Shown: positions 17,264-27,660, counted from the stretch's first letter. The stretch is 64,000 bases of DNA from Tritrichomonas musculus (GCA_039105265.1 JAPFFF010000005.1:248001-312000), one strand, 5' to 3'. The notes: a model not told the origin generated them from the letters alone. Program-made: numbers and translations.

Positions 17264-17337
17264 GCTTTGGTCGGATTACCGAGCGCAGCGAGGGGTTTGA
17301 CGCTGAGCGTCAAAAATCCGCCAAAGCTCTGACTACT
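17264..17337. repeat. Terminus-like cruciform ending in ACTACT
   Basis: GC-rich nested inverted repeat: outer arms GCTTTGGTCGGAT (17264-17276) and ATCCGCCAAAGC (17316-17327), with a 19-bp palindrome TTTGACGCTGAGCGTCAAA (17296-17314) inside. Ten bases further it ends in ACTACT (17332-17337). Read inward the order is AGTAGT, outer stem, inner hairpin, the same plan as the ends of the element at 26501-28302. It may be the right end of a Polinton-type element. Confidence 0.55.
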
Positions 17338-17498
17338 AAATATAATAAAGTTTCATTTTTCATTAGGAAAAAACGATTATTTTCAATTGAATTTCGTATT
17401 TATTCATATCTTGGAAATGCTACATAGAATTTTTAAAATAATAATTTTATAAATATTATATTACAATTTAATCCACCAATACAAAATATCATCCAATT

Positions 17499-18572
17499 CT
17501 ATGGATTTTTCATTTTTTCTGACACCAATAGATCTGTAACTTTATCTGTTAAATGAGCTTTTAAGTTATCAAATAAGAGTAATGGAAGCATTTCATCTTT
17601 AGCATCTTTTGTTACATATTTTAGGTACGGTATTAAGACTTCTTCGATCCAATAAATCATGGCCTCTTCATTCAAGTATCCACTAGTTGTACAATACCAT
17701 AAGAATTTATTTCCTATAGGAGAATCTCGGACTTCTTTCGGAGGATGCTGAGTTGTCGAAATGAGTAGTGGTGGTAATGCAACACCACTTAATGTTACAC
17801 TTGCAACAACTGAAACGTGATTTCCATCAGTGGAATCACGGAAGCAAGGTTGAGTCGGACAGTCCTTTCTAAAGACACAGTTTTTTGATTTATTCTTTAA
17901 AGGCCTCCTAATAAATCCCGATTCATCAACATTTATTATTACTGGAGGATATGGGCATTTATTAACTTCTCCTTTCAGCCTATTAAAGTAATCATAAACT
18001 TCTTCTTCGCTAACGTCGAACCTCTTGCTCTCAAGAGAATGAATCTTCATTACCATAAGAATATCTTTATATTTCGACTTGAAGTTAAACCACCATTGAC
18101 GATCAAGAATAATGAATTTACCTTGTTTTAATGCATAATTCTGCATCCAGTTTCTAGCCTCTTTTGGAGATAAGCAATCTCCATGTTCTTGACAGATTAG
18201 AATTTGATTTAAGAGACACTCTTCTTCTTCTTCTGTGATCAATGGAGGGCGTCCGATGCTCTGATGCTCATTTATTTCCTCTTCTTCCTCTTCCTCTTCT
18301 TCTTCATCATAGATATCATTTTCATCATCATCATCTTTGTCTTTACCAATAAGTAAGTAATATGTTTTAGACGAAATACCAAGTATTGAGCATATGTTTC
18401 TAACTGTGAATTCATGATTAATAAAAAAATCGAATTGATTATTAAATGATATATAAAATGCATCATTAATATCATCTGGAATTAACTCATCCCAATTTTG
18501 TTTTTGGCTGAGAGATGGGTTTTTTTTGATATTTTCTAAAATAAAAACTCTTGAGCGCGGATAAATGTTCAT
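17499..18572 (-). CDS. Pogo/CENP-B-like DDE transposase, C-terminally truncated
   Basis: 357 aa. The N-terminal half has helix-turn-helix-like segments (VRNICSILGISSKTYYLLIG and KEARNWMQNYALKQGKFIIL) separated by a run of ten Glu, then GRPPLITEEEEE. The DDE_1 core shows the first Asp in PPVIINVDESGF and the second in LLLFDNLKAHLT. The protein ends only about 16 residues after the second Asp, so the third catalytic Asp (normally 29-36 residues further) is absent. A short open stretch in another frame (DDILYWWIKL) follows the stop, consistent with decay near the end. No flanking terminal repeat was found. It is therefore probably an inactive pogo-type relic. Confidence 0.75.
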   Translation of the reverse strand: MNIYPRSRVFILENIKKNPSLSQKQNWDELIPDDINDAFYISFNNQFDFFINHEFTVRNICSILGISSKTYYLLIGKDKDDDDENDIYDEEEEEEEEEEINEHQSIGRPPLITEEEEECLLNQILICQEHGDCLSPKEARNWMQNYALKQGKFIILDRQWWFNFKSKYKDILMVMKIHSLESKRFDVSEEEVYDYFNRLKGEVNKCPYPPVIINVDESGFIRRPLKNKSKNCVFRKDCPTQPCFRDSTDGNHVSVVASVTLSGVALPPLLISTTQHPPKEVRDSPIGNKFLWYCTTSGYLNEEAMIYWIEEVLIPYLKYVTKDAKDEMLPLLLFDNLKAHLTDKVTDLLVSEKMKNP

Positions 18573-20062
18573 TTAATATTAAATTAATTTTTCAAAGAAA
18601 TTCAATGTGCTACGATAGATAATATAGAAAAAAAATGTTTTCCAACTTTTTCAATTTCAACAAAAAGTAAAAAAACATTTTTTTTCTATATCAATTAAAT
18701 ATATTTGACCAAATATATTTGACCTTTTTTTTTTGAAAAAGTATGTTTTCCAACTTTTTAATAATTTTTTGACGTTTTTAATTTTTTGACTTTACTGTAT
18801 ATGTTTTTTTTTTAATTTTTTTAATTATTTAAAAAATAATAATTATAAAAAGATTTTCAAATTATAATTATTTATATACTAATAATTGATATAAATATGT
18901 TATTAAAAATTAAAAATATATTTATTTTGATTAAAATGGATTAAGATAATTATTGATTATAGATTAAAAGAAATTTCACTCAAAAAGTGAAAAAATTAAT
19001 ATTAATAATAAAAATAGATTTATCTTGATAATCAGAGGATTAAATTTTATTAATTAGTAAACTTCATCTCTATAACAAGTTGAGGTTCAAAATATTTGAG
19101 TAGCTGTAAGATCTGTTATTGAATTCGGCAGAATTAGAGTTCAGATCTTGATAATGAAATATTGAGATATTTCTCAGCAAAAAAAGATATGGAAATTGAT
19201 AAGAAAACAACTTTCACTGCATAATTGTAGTATTTATGTAAGAAGTGAGCTTTTGAATATAATTAGCTATACTTGCATGCACTAAGTAAGAACCGATAAT
19301 TGAAAAATGCTTAGTATTGATGAATAAAGAAGATTGTTTTTAAGTCAACTCTTGGATAAAGAGTATTATTTGGGAGAAAAAGGATTTGTGAGAAAACTCG
19401 GCCATCGACGATTAAATTCCATTCAAAAACAAAAACTAAATAAAAATTGAATTAAAAAAGAAAATGTGTTTATTTCAGTAAAGATTTCTTAATTTCCATC
19501 TTCAATTATCTATATGGTGTATACCTCTCTGTTTTTGATAAAGAATACCTCTTTCTTCAAATGTTTTGTGCTTTGAATTAATATAATTTCTTAATTTGCT
19601 TTCTTTTTTTAACGTTGGAATGAATATTTAATTGTATAAAATACATATTTTATCCTTCGTAGAAAATGGATAGATGATAAAGCTCTTCTTCGTGCTGATC
19701 ATTTGGCAAATAATTATATTACATTTCATCAGATATATCAATATGTGGAATAGTAGTGAATTATGCGCTTAGACATAGCCAATAGATTCAAGGAATGTCC
19801 ACATGGTTTAGGCTCTGATGGTTTCTTTGTTTTTAATTTAGAAAGGCTGAGGAAACCGTTTTTTTTTTCATTCAAAAAAAAAATTGAATAAAAAGCCTAG
19901 ATAAAAGAACGGAAATATAGGTTTATTAATTTATAACAAAAAGCAATGAAAAAAGTAACTTTTTCTGAGCGTAAACCATACAAGTTTTTTTTTTATCAAT
20001 TTTTCATAATTTTTTTTTTTTTTTAAATAAAGACCACAGATGACTTCACTGAATACTTTGCA
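18573..20062. other. AT-rich gene-free region
   Basis: About 1.5 kb without a credible gene. The first 200 bp repeat the phrase TGTTTTCCAACTTTTT (about 18633 and 18741) and contain inverted copies of an A8/T8 TATAGAAAAAAAATG block. The stretch 19000-19860 is somewhat less AT-rich but full of stops in all frames; nothing recognised. Confidence 0.6.
20046..20050 (+). promoter_or_regulatory. Initiator-like element
   Basis: TCACT, fitting the trichomonad initiator consensus TCA(+1)Y(T/A), 13 bp before the ATG at 20063. Short distance from initiator to ATG is normal for trichomonad genes. Confidence 0.45.
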
Positions 20063-20857
20063 ATGAGCAGACAACTTACTTTGAGCCTTGAAGTGCGGCC
20101 TTATCCTGAAGTCACAGCCGAAGCAGTTCAAGAGATACATGATTTACCCATAAAGCTATACTCAGCCGTAGGGAAAAAACCGAAGAAGTCAACTGGAGAA
20201 ATTCCTGTGGTCATGGAAACTATTGAACCTACTACCGTGAACATTTCAGCACAGAATTTAAGCACTATACAAGCCTGGTACAATTTCTTTGATAGTCTAA
20301 GAGCCAAAAATTGTAAATACTTATTATTTGCAAAAAGTGACACTATTCAAGTAGGTAGTGGCTTTGTTTCATCCAACGTTCATTTCAACGCTTTTATACT
20401 TCATGGAATTCACGAATTTTTAATCGTCTACATAAATAAAGATAATTTTGAGAGGCTGGTGAAAGGCAAACCTTTGATACCACAGGATCTTTCAGATGCC
20501 ATGTCAGAGTCGTTAGTTGGTGTGATGACCGTTAACGATATTGTTAACGAAACTGTTAACCAACAACGAGCTCAATATACACAAATGGAGACGAGTTCCC
20601 AGGAAATGGATCTGATGATAGGAGAAGCGAATCCAAATATGAACAACAGTGAAGCAGGACCTCTCACATCCATAACAATATGGAAAAGGTATGAAGTATT
20701 ATTATTTACATTGAACAACGTTTTTTTCGCAATTGACGAGCATTTTAACCAAATCGGAAGAACAGTTCCATTAGACTACGAAATTGTCAAAGAAATTGCT
20801 CAAACAATTATGCAAAGGCATAGAAATGATTTATCTGATGACAATTCCAATTTTTAA
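20063..20857 (+). CDS. Hypothetical host protein
   Basis: 264 aa with an initiator-like site 13 bp upstream, balanced codon use and no neighbours of mobile origin on its strand, so a likely host gene. The N-terminal part has beta-rich SLEVRPYPEVTAEAVQEIH; the middle has YLLFAKSDTIQVGSGF and EFLIVYINKDNFERLV, which may be one compact domain. A Gln/Glu/Met-rich linker (QMETSSQEMDLMIGEAN) is followed by a second similar block (YEVLLFTLNNVFFAIDEHF). The resemblance of YLLFAKSDTI... to EVLLFTLNNV... suggests an internal duplication. No family recognised. A 41-T tract follows 80 bp after the stop. Confidence 0.75.
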   Translation: MSRQLTLSLEVRPYPEVTAEAVQEIHDLPIKLYSAVGKKPKKSTGEIPVVMETIEPTTVNISAQNLSTIQAWYNFFDSLRAKNCKYLLFAKSDTIQVGSGFVSSNVHFNAFILHGIHEFLIVYINKDNFERLVKGKPLIPQDLSDAMSESLVGVMTVNDIVNETVNQQRAQYTQMETSSQEMDLMIGEANPNMNNSEAGPLTSITIWKRYEVLLFTLNNVFFAIDEHFNQIGRTVPLDYEIVKEIAQTIMQRHRNDLSDDNSNF

Positions 20858-20934
20858 TAAAACACATTTTCAACTATATTTTCTTTTCTTTTTTAATAAA
20901 ATAACAATTTTAGCATCTTTTCTTTTTCTTTTTC

Positions 20935-20936
<2 letters not shown>

Positions 20937-20977
<41 letters not shown>
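20937..20977. repeat. Poly-T tract, 41 bp
   Basis: Uninterrupted run of 41 T (read off the sequence), 80 bp after the stop of the gene at 20063-20857. It could act in transcription termination or nucleosome exclusion, or be the dA tail of something integrated on the other strand. Confidence 0.85.
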
Positions 20978-20978
<1 letters not shown>

Positions 20979-21136
20979 TTTTGCAAATAAAACCCCCTCC
21001 AACTTGCTGGTATTGACGTTTAATTAATTTTACGATTTAATTAAATTGTATTTATGTTTATAAACAAATATTAATTATAGAGTGTTTTATGTTTATGATT
21101 ATTTAATGAGATATTTAAAATACTAATTTCAAAATA

Positions 21137-22840
21137 AGAAAATACGTTTTTTCTAGAAGCCTTCACAAATATTTATGAGATCTCATATAAAAATACTCGT
21201 TTTTTCTATCCCCTCCCACAAATATTCAATAAAAATACGTTTTTAACAAAAAACGTGTTTTTTGAAAGGGAAATTACAAATGTCCCTACTTTAACGGTCA
21301 TTTTTAACGGCTATTAAATTTGTGAGGTGAAGTAGGGACATTTGTCGCTGCTCCATTTGTCCCTACTTTAACGGTCATTAATAACGGTCAAACATATAGA
21401 AAATCTTTTTTTATTTTTATAAATGAGGTTACAAATATCCTTACTCATTGCATAAGAAAATGAGAATAATTTATTTAATATATTTTATTTAAAATAGTAT
21501 TAAAATGAATAAATCTTTATTTTTGGTGCTTTTTACAATAACAAATTATAATTTTGTTAAAAAATCGCAATTTTCAAAGGCAAAAATATTTGATAAACCT
21601 AAAAAATATGATCAAAAACTTAAAAAGACAAAAGTAGAATTAGTTCTTTGCATAATATAATAGATTCTTCTAATAAAATTCAAACTGAATATATTATAAT
21701 ATTCGATTACTTTTTAGTAAAGATCGAAGTAATTTTCAAATTTTAAAGCATTTCCTTACATATATTAGATAAATATGTAATTATATAATTAAAAAATCAT
21801 TTGATAAAAAGAAATTACTTTGTTTTAGCAATGATGGAAAAAAAAAATATTTTTATAAAAAAATCCATGACCACCTATTCACACTTTTTTCAAGAAAATT
21901 TGAAATAGATGCATTCAACTTTTTTGACCATGAAAACATCAAACAAAACTATTTATAAGAACTTCACATGCTATTTAACTTAAAAATATTTTTATAAATG
22001 CAGATAAAGAAATTACTAATAATATTATTTCCTAATATAGAAGAATATTTTGTTTTAATTTAAATAAATATCTTTTGTATAATGTTAACGTTAACATTTC
22101 GACTAATTTATTAAGTTTTTTTTTTGGATAAATCATATTCTAATTTTTATCTGAATTTTCAGTTTTTTTGAATTCGTCTTATAAACATTTTTGTAACCTA
22201 GCTTTGTTAAAACATTTTATGCGTAATTTATCATAAAATTCACATCTCTCGTTGTTTTTACAGGTAAATATATACTATAACCGTTAAAAATGACCGTTAA
22301 AGTAGGGACATTTGTCGCTGCTCCATTTGTCCCTACCAATATGACCGTTAACAGTGACCGTTAAAGTAGGGACATTGGTCGCTGCCCTTTTTGAAAAAGT
22401 GTTTTTCCTTTGTTAATAATTAATATAAATATAATATTTTTTAATAAATATTTTCTAATAAATTTTATAACAATAAATATATTATTTAATAAATTATAAA
22501 TCTTTATTTTGATAGTTTTTATCATTAAATTTATCATATAATAACGTACAAAATGCATTGTGAAATAAAAAAAATACGTTTTTTCTAGATTGCCCTCTCA
22601 AATATTTGTAAAAAATCATAAAAAAATACTCGTTTTTTCTATCCCCTCCCACAAATATTCAATAAAAATACGTTTTTACAAAAAACGTGTTTTTTGAAAA
22701 ATAGTTTTTCCTTTGTTAATAATTAATATAAATATAATATTCTTTAATAAATATTTTTTAATATATATTCTAACAATAAAAATATTATTTAATAAATTAT
22801 AAATCTTTATTTTGATAATTTTTTTCATTAATTCTGCTCA
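21137..22840. repeat. Tandem duplication of about 300 bp, first copy interrupted
   Basis: A block beginning AATACGTTTTTTCTAG, containing CGTTTTTTCTATCCCCTCCC and ending GTGTTTTTTGAAA occurs at 21137-21267 and at 22575-22699. The block that follows (GTTTTTCCTTTGTTAATAAT onward to ATAAATCTTTATTTTGAT) occurs at 22400-22520 and 22705-22822. The second copy is continuous; the first is split by the 1120-bp element at 21268-22387. The uninterrupted copy is thus an empty-site reference. Confidence 0.8.
21268..22387. mobile_element. Non-autonomous TIR element, 1120 bp, 9-bp target duplication
   Basis: Bounded by TTTTTGAAA direct repeats (21259-21267 and 22388-22396). The neighbouring copy of the duplicated host block has only one TTTTTGAAA and no insert, which shows insertion directly. 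Ends are GGG...AATGTCCCTACTTTAACGG; each end also holds a second, inverted copy of the phrase AATGTCCCTACTTTAACGG, giving a compound inverted repeat. No coding capacity. A 9-bp duplication fits Mutator-like elements, known in trichomonads, but the family cannot be proved without a transposase. Confidence 0.75.
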
Positions 22841-23704
22841 ATAATGGATATTCAAATAACGAACAATAATTTTCAACAATCATAAAGAATTTCATTGTAT
22901 AAAACAAACAACAACTCAATATATTTCGACAGTCAACCAAATTGTTTGAACTAAAAGTGTTTTTTGAAAGATTATTTTTTTTGACAACCTAAATCATACT
23001 TCATATTTTTTTCTTTAATGGTAAAAAACTTTTTGTTTAATATAACTATTCAATACATTACCTAAAATTTAAAAAAAAAAAAAATTCAGAAATTAATTAT
23101 TATAATAATTCCCAATGAATTGATTGTATTTTATAAATTTTAGCAAAGTATGCATATTGTTTTTCTGTTTTTATCTTTAATTTAGAGTTAAACCATGCCA
23201 AATCAATAAAATGGCCAATTTAGATAAAATGATCATCACCTAAAAATTTATGAGATGAAATTAAATCAAAAATTCTATACAATATCTAAATAAATATATA
23301 TTTCATTAGGATCTATCAGAAGACTTTGAATGTTTTTTTTACAACATATAATATGTTAATATGCAGAAAATATTTTCACTGTAGAACAAAATTAATTAAA
23401 AAAAATATAAATTTAGGATTTGCTAATTTTATATTAATTATAATAATTCTTTTATGAGGTATAATGTAAAAGATATAACTATTTTTTTTCACCTGTTAAA
23501 AAATGTAAACGGTATTGGAGGGTTTTTTTTGCAAATATTAAAAATGTTTTTTATCCAATATAAAGTTAACTTGTTAATAATATTTTACAAATATTAAAAA
23601 TAAAAATTAATATATATCTAATATAATTGCTAAACCCAACAAAAAAATAAAAGGAATGCCTATCTACCCAAAGTTTTAGTTTTTGTTTTTGAAAAAAAAA
23701 AAGG
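22841..23704. other. AT-rich gene-free region
   Basis: About 860 bp of AT-rich sequence with stops in all frames. Nothing recognised beyond short A/T runs. Confidence 0.5.
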
Positions 23705-24110
23705 GGAATCGTATTTTTCTACGCCACTTTTTGAAAATTTTTAAACTTTTTGAATACTTTTTTATACATTTTTTATTCAATTTTTGCTAAATAATGCATA
23801 AATATTTAGTTCAAATGGCTTCCCGATTCATCCAGCAATTCAAGGAGCCTGATTCGGCTTCGCGCAGCCCTGTGGTGATCACTGGTGCGTATATTCCTGA
23901 AAAATTATGTAAAAATAAAAAAAAATTATATCAAAAAAAGTAAATAGTTATAATTGTAAGAGAAAATTTAAATTTACGATTTTTTTGGTTAATTTTCTTA
24001 ACAGAGTAAGTTAAATTTCACCTTATGATGGCGGTTTTTTACTTTCCATGAATAGCTATTCATGGATAAAAAAACCATTCAAAAAGTGGCGTAGAAAAAA
24101 ACGATTGTCC
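23705..24110. mobile_element. Non-autonomous TIR element, 406 bp, carrying an exon-like islet
   Basis: Arms at 23707-23735 and 24078-24106 match at 28 of 29 positions as inverted repeats (core TTTCTACGCCACTTTTTGAA). Just outside, both sides carry the same run of 11 A plus GG (23692-23704 and 24111-24123), compatible with a 9-13 bp target duplication though low in complexity. The interior holds a GC-rich islet with a 42-codon frame (23815-23943). A similar terminal phrase (AACGATTGTCC) occurs alone at about 33070, perhaps from another copy. Confidence 0.6.
23815..23943 (+). CDS. Exon-like 42-codon frame inside a TIR element
   Basis: Starts MASRFIQQFKEPDSASRSPV; the first 26 codons use G/C third positions (CAG, AAG, GAG, CTG-type) unlike anything within 5 kb, then the frame decays into AAA/AAT codons and stops. 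It looks like a captured piece of the 5' end of a host gene, as Pack-MULEs carry. Whether it is translated is unknown. The parent gene is not in the window. Confidence 0.35.
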   Translation: MASRFIQQFKEPDSASRSPVVITGAYIPEKLCKNKKKLYQKK

Positions 24111-24685
24111 AAAAAAAAAAAGGTATGGAAACTCTTTTTCAATTCAATTTTATTTTATGCAAAAAAAGCTCGAATATTGATCATTTTTTATTATAAATTA
24201 GTCCATCGTCATGTATATAATATTTGTAGCATAAATATAAAATCAAAAAAATATAATTTTAATTTTATTACCGAAAAACAAGAAAAAAACGAAATCCAAA
24301 AATATGCAATTTTTGATCAACGGAAAAAACCTCATCAAAGTTTAATGCATGTCTAATATTGTTTTATCATATTATTAACATATTTAAAAATATCATGAAA
24401 GTGCTTAATTCAAATCTCATAAAATGCATAATGAGAAAAAAATGTTTTTTTAAGAAAAAATCAATTTAAAGATGAACGAGTCGACAAAAGTTTTTAGTTT
24501 TTTTATATGTTCTTCATTTTTTTATTTATTAGAAAATAAAATAAAAAAAGGCCATGTTTTTCGAGTGGATTTGGAGATCTTATATGATGTTATCAATTTT
24601 TTGTATAGTTCATATCATTGATGATATGAATTTTATAATTGACCAATAAAGATGAAAATTTTTTGACCAAAAAGGTTAATTTATA
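24111..24685. other. AT-rich gene-free region
   Basis: About 570 bp; a 102-codon Lys/Phe/Ile frame starting at 24048 passes through here but is judged spurious. Nothing else recognised. Confidence 0.5.
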
Positions 24686-25602
24686 GAGGGGTCAACCGCT
24701 CAACCGTTGTCAAAAAATTGAGAGAAATAAAAAATCTAAAGATCAATGCAAAATAAATTATTAAATAAATATAACAGTATTTATGAATAATAAAAAATTG
24801 CATTAAAAAAAATTTTCTTTATTTTGCCAGGAGTTAGAAGAGATCAAAGTTTTAATGACATGTGATATGAATTACATTTTTTGAATATTAAAAATCATTA
24901 TAAAAAGCCATTAATTAATATATTTTTGGATTTAAACTCCTTATGATCAAACAAATATTCAATTTTATTCAATAAAACCCTCAAAAAATTATTAAAAAAC
25001 ATCAAATAAAAGATATTTTCAAAGATTTATTATTTCTCCTCATGAAAAACAAAAATTGAAGAAAAATAACCATAATCATCTATTAATAAATGGTTAAACA
25101 ATCAAAAGTAAACAAACATTTATTACTTTTTTTTTTTGAAATATATATCAATAATTTTATGAAATAACAGTACGTTTAACTGTTAAAATTTCAATTATTG
25201 TGATATATAAATAAATAATTCCTAACAAATTTCATATTTTAATATACTATTTTATTTGATTTAATTCTTCATTGTAGAGATATCATTTTTTGGTTTTTTT
25301 ATATTTTATTTCAATTATTTTATATTTTATAATTATAATATATTTAAATTTTTTACACCATAATATTTAATTCATAAGATATTTTGGCTTGAAAGAGAAT
25401 TATAGTTATATGAAAAAGTGGGAATTTTCAAATTTTTTTAATTGAATTTTTATTTCCTCTATAATTTCTGGCAAAATAAGCGAATTTTTAATTTGAGCAT
25501 AAAAATATATATTACTATATATAAAGAATTAGAATAATTATTTTATTTAATCAAATCTTTATAAAAATACTTTTTTGACATTTTCTTGGCGGTTGACCCC
25601 CC
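24686..25602. mobile_element. Possible TA-flanked TIR element, 917 bp
   Basis: Left end GAGGGGTCAACCGC (24686-24699) and right end GCGGTTGACCCCCC (25589-25602) are inverted with one mismatch; both continue inward to a GTCAAAAAA phrase. TA dinucleotides stand immediately outside each end, as after Tc1/mariner/pogo insertion. No coding sequence inside. Short arms in AT-rich DNA leave room for doubt. Confidence 0.4.
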
Positions 25603-25612
25603 TATGTTAATT

Positions 25613-25649
25613 TACCCCGTAAAATATTGAATTTTTAGAATTGCGGGGA
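25613..25649 (+). repeat. 37-bp inverted repeat, left arm
   Basis: Begins TACCCCGTAAAATATTG and ends AGAATTGCGGGGA; the exact reverse complement lies at 29164-29200, 3.5 kb away. Each arm is itself roughly palindromic (CCCCG...CGGGG). The two arms enclose the 1.8-kb element and the 120-bp minisatellite. Confidence 0.8.
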
Positions 25650-26500
25650 TAAAATGTCAATTAATAAAAACTCTCAATTTATTGATAAAAAATAAATTTG
25701 AATGGTCTAATTGAATTTAATTTTTTGTATTTAAAAAGTTTTCGTTTTGAAAAAGTTTATGTGGTTATATTTTTCATACGTTTATGTACGTTAAATCGAT
25801 TTTTTTTCATATATTTTGGATTTATCTCATTGTGAAAACAAAATTGAGCTATTGCCATAAAAAATTATTTTTTTTTATTTCATGAGGAATAAATATATGA
25901 CATTTGCATAATTGTTTAATTTTAAAAATATAATTGAATTTTGAATATTTTTCTCCCGCTTTGAAATCGGCCATTTCTTCTTTATTAAAGTATTGATAAT
26001 TTGACTAGTATAATTGATATTTATATGTAAAAAGTGAAAAGAACTTTTTTTCTGTATTGAGTTTCAAAAAAATCAATTAAATATCTGAATTTTTTCAGAT
26101 ATACAGTCAATTATAAGCAATAAGATTGACAAGTTTTGTTATAATTGGCGTGTTCTTTTTAAACATTAGATAAAACTATTTATTTTATTTCCCACCAAAA
26201 TGATCATTTTGATATTTTTTGATTTTCAATTTTTTTGAATATTTTGAATATGCAGTTAGTTTTATTTATAAATATATTTATCATTTATATTATTAAAAAA
26301 AGAAAATATAAAGAATTTTTAGTTTTAGTTTTTTGAATGCTTTTTATAATAGTACAGAAAAAGTTTAATCCTTTTGAAAAATTACACCGATATAATGTAG
26401 ATATATTTGATTATGCAAACAGATATTTTAATATCTTTTAATATATTTTGATTTAATATTTTATTTATATAAGAAATTATTTAAAAAGGTGGACATAAAA
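25650..26500. other. AT-rich gene-free region
   Basis: About 850 bp with no credible frame. Ends at the proposed 5-bp duplication TAAAA before the 1.8-kb element. Confidence 0.5.
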
Positions 26501-26933
26501 AGTAGTATATGTTTGTCATGATTTTAGGACTTCGTCCCAAACTCCTGACAAACAGGCTCTCCACTTCGTTTCGAGCCTTTCTTTTATACCACTAGTCGTG
26601 GCACAAAATATATATAAGCACGATTTCTGTGCCATTGTTACCTTTTTGTTACCATACCCGATAAATATTACGTAAGATGAATAATATTCAAATAAGTTGA
26701 GTATAATAAGTTGTTTTAAAAAAGTCGTTTCAATAAGTTGATTATATTAATTGTCTGGTACTAATAAATCCCACTCGAACAAATATACCCCCCTATATAT
26801 TGAAACAAAAAATTGAAAAATAAAAAAAGAGTTTTGCAACAAATTACAAAATTATACCTTTTATGGAAAGTGAGGTGAAAAACAATATATTGACTTGTGC
26901 AAAGGTGAATAGTCTTTTGTTCTAACAATAAGT
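26501..26933 (+). repeat. Left 433-bp terminal inverted repeat
   Basis: Reverse complement of 27870-28302. Contains, from the tip inward, three hairpins, a second structured block GGCACAAAAT...ATTTCTGTGCC (stem GGCACA/TGTGCC), and a C6 run. Divergence from the right repeat begins after AACAATAAGT. Confidence 0.85.
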
Positions 26934-27058
26934 TCCTCAAAAAAATAAAGTTCCTTGATTGGAGTGTGAATAAATTGGCCCAAAAAATAGGTGGAAAAAG
27001 AGGACGTAGTCTCTATAAGCAAAGCCAATGAGCAAAACGTACTTGACATAGTCAATAA

Positions 27059-27526
27059 TTACATATCTATTAATTGTTTCACAATTCTGTCCAGATAATT
27101 GATATAATCTAAGATGTTGTTCGATGAAAAGATACGATTTATATCCTCTATTATTTCAACAGGAATTTTATCGATATTGTTATTGAGAATTGTAGTATAG
27201 GTTCCGATAATGCTTCTCAAAGAAGCTACAACACATTCTCTTGGGTATGAATCAATGGTATTATTGAATGAGATCATTACTTGGTTCATTCTTTCCTCTC
27301 GTTCTTTTTTCTTTCTCGCATTATAGTTTCTCATGTAGGCGTTCCATTTACTTTTTCTCTCATTTTCTTTCTTTATTATTTTTATGTATTTTTCTTTATT
27401 GGGGTCTTCTAAAGCTCTAGAATAACTGTCTGAATCACTGTTATTGACACTGTCAACTAAGCTTTGCTTATGTAAGTCATTTGAGTCAATCTCATAACTT
27501 TCAAATGTTTTTTGTAGTTCTGTCAT
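27059..27526 (-). CDS. 155-aa basic/helical protein of the 1.8-kb element
   Basis: Start chosen at ATG 27526 (MTELQKTFESYEIDSND), directly after a TTTTTTAGATCAAAA leader that resembles the leader of the P1 84-aa gene (TTTTTATCAAA); 12 in-frame codons upstream are leader. The N-terminal third is acidic/Ser-rich (VNNSDSDSYSRALED). A strongly basic helix follows (KWNAYMRNYNARKKKERE), like a basic DNA-binding region, then a helical C-terminal domain (VVASLRSIIGTYTTILNN; IIEDINRIFSSNNILDYIN). No transposase, nuclease or polymerase motif. It may bind the terminal repeats or a partner's replication protein; that is inference. Confidence 0.7.
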   Translation of the reverse strand: MTELQKTFESYEIDSNDLHKQSLVDSVNNSDSDSYSRALEDPNKEKYIKIIKKENERKSKWNAYMRNYNARKKKEREERMNQVMISFNNTIDSYPRECVVASLRSIIGTYTTILNNNIDKIPVEIIEDINRIFSSNNILDYINYLDRIVKQLIDM

Positions 27527-27660
27527 TTTTGATCTAAAAAATAATATATATGTGATATTCATATAGATGTTATATTATAGCACACAATTTTTTGAATGTG
27601 TCTCAAGTCGATCCAAATTATCTGAAACCATTTTAAATAATCATTTATACTGTATCCGTA

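Noticed and set aside
24048-24356. 102-codon plus-strand frame
   Set aside because: Lys/Phe/Ile chain dictated by AT-rich sequence; its start lies in a terminal repeat of the 406-bp element and no domain is visible.
26861-27055. 64-codon minus-strand frame overlapping the left repeat of the 1.8-kb element
   Set aside because: Spans the repeat boundary and overlaps nothing conserved; composition is not protein-like. The two other genes of the element are better supported.
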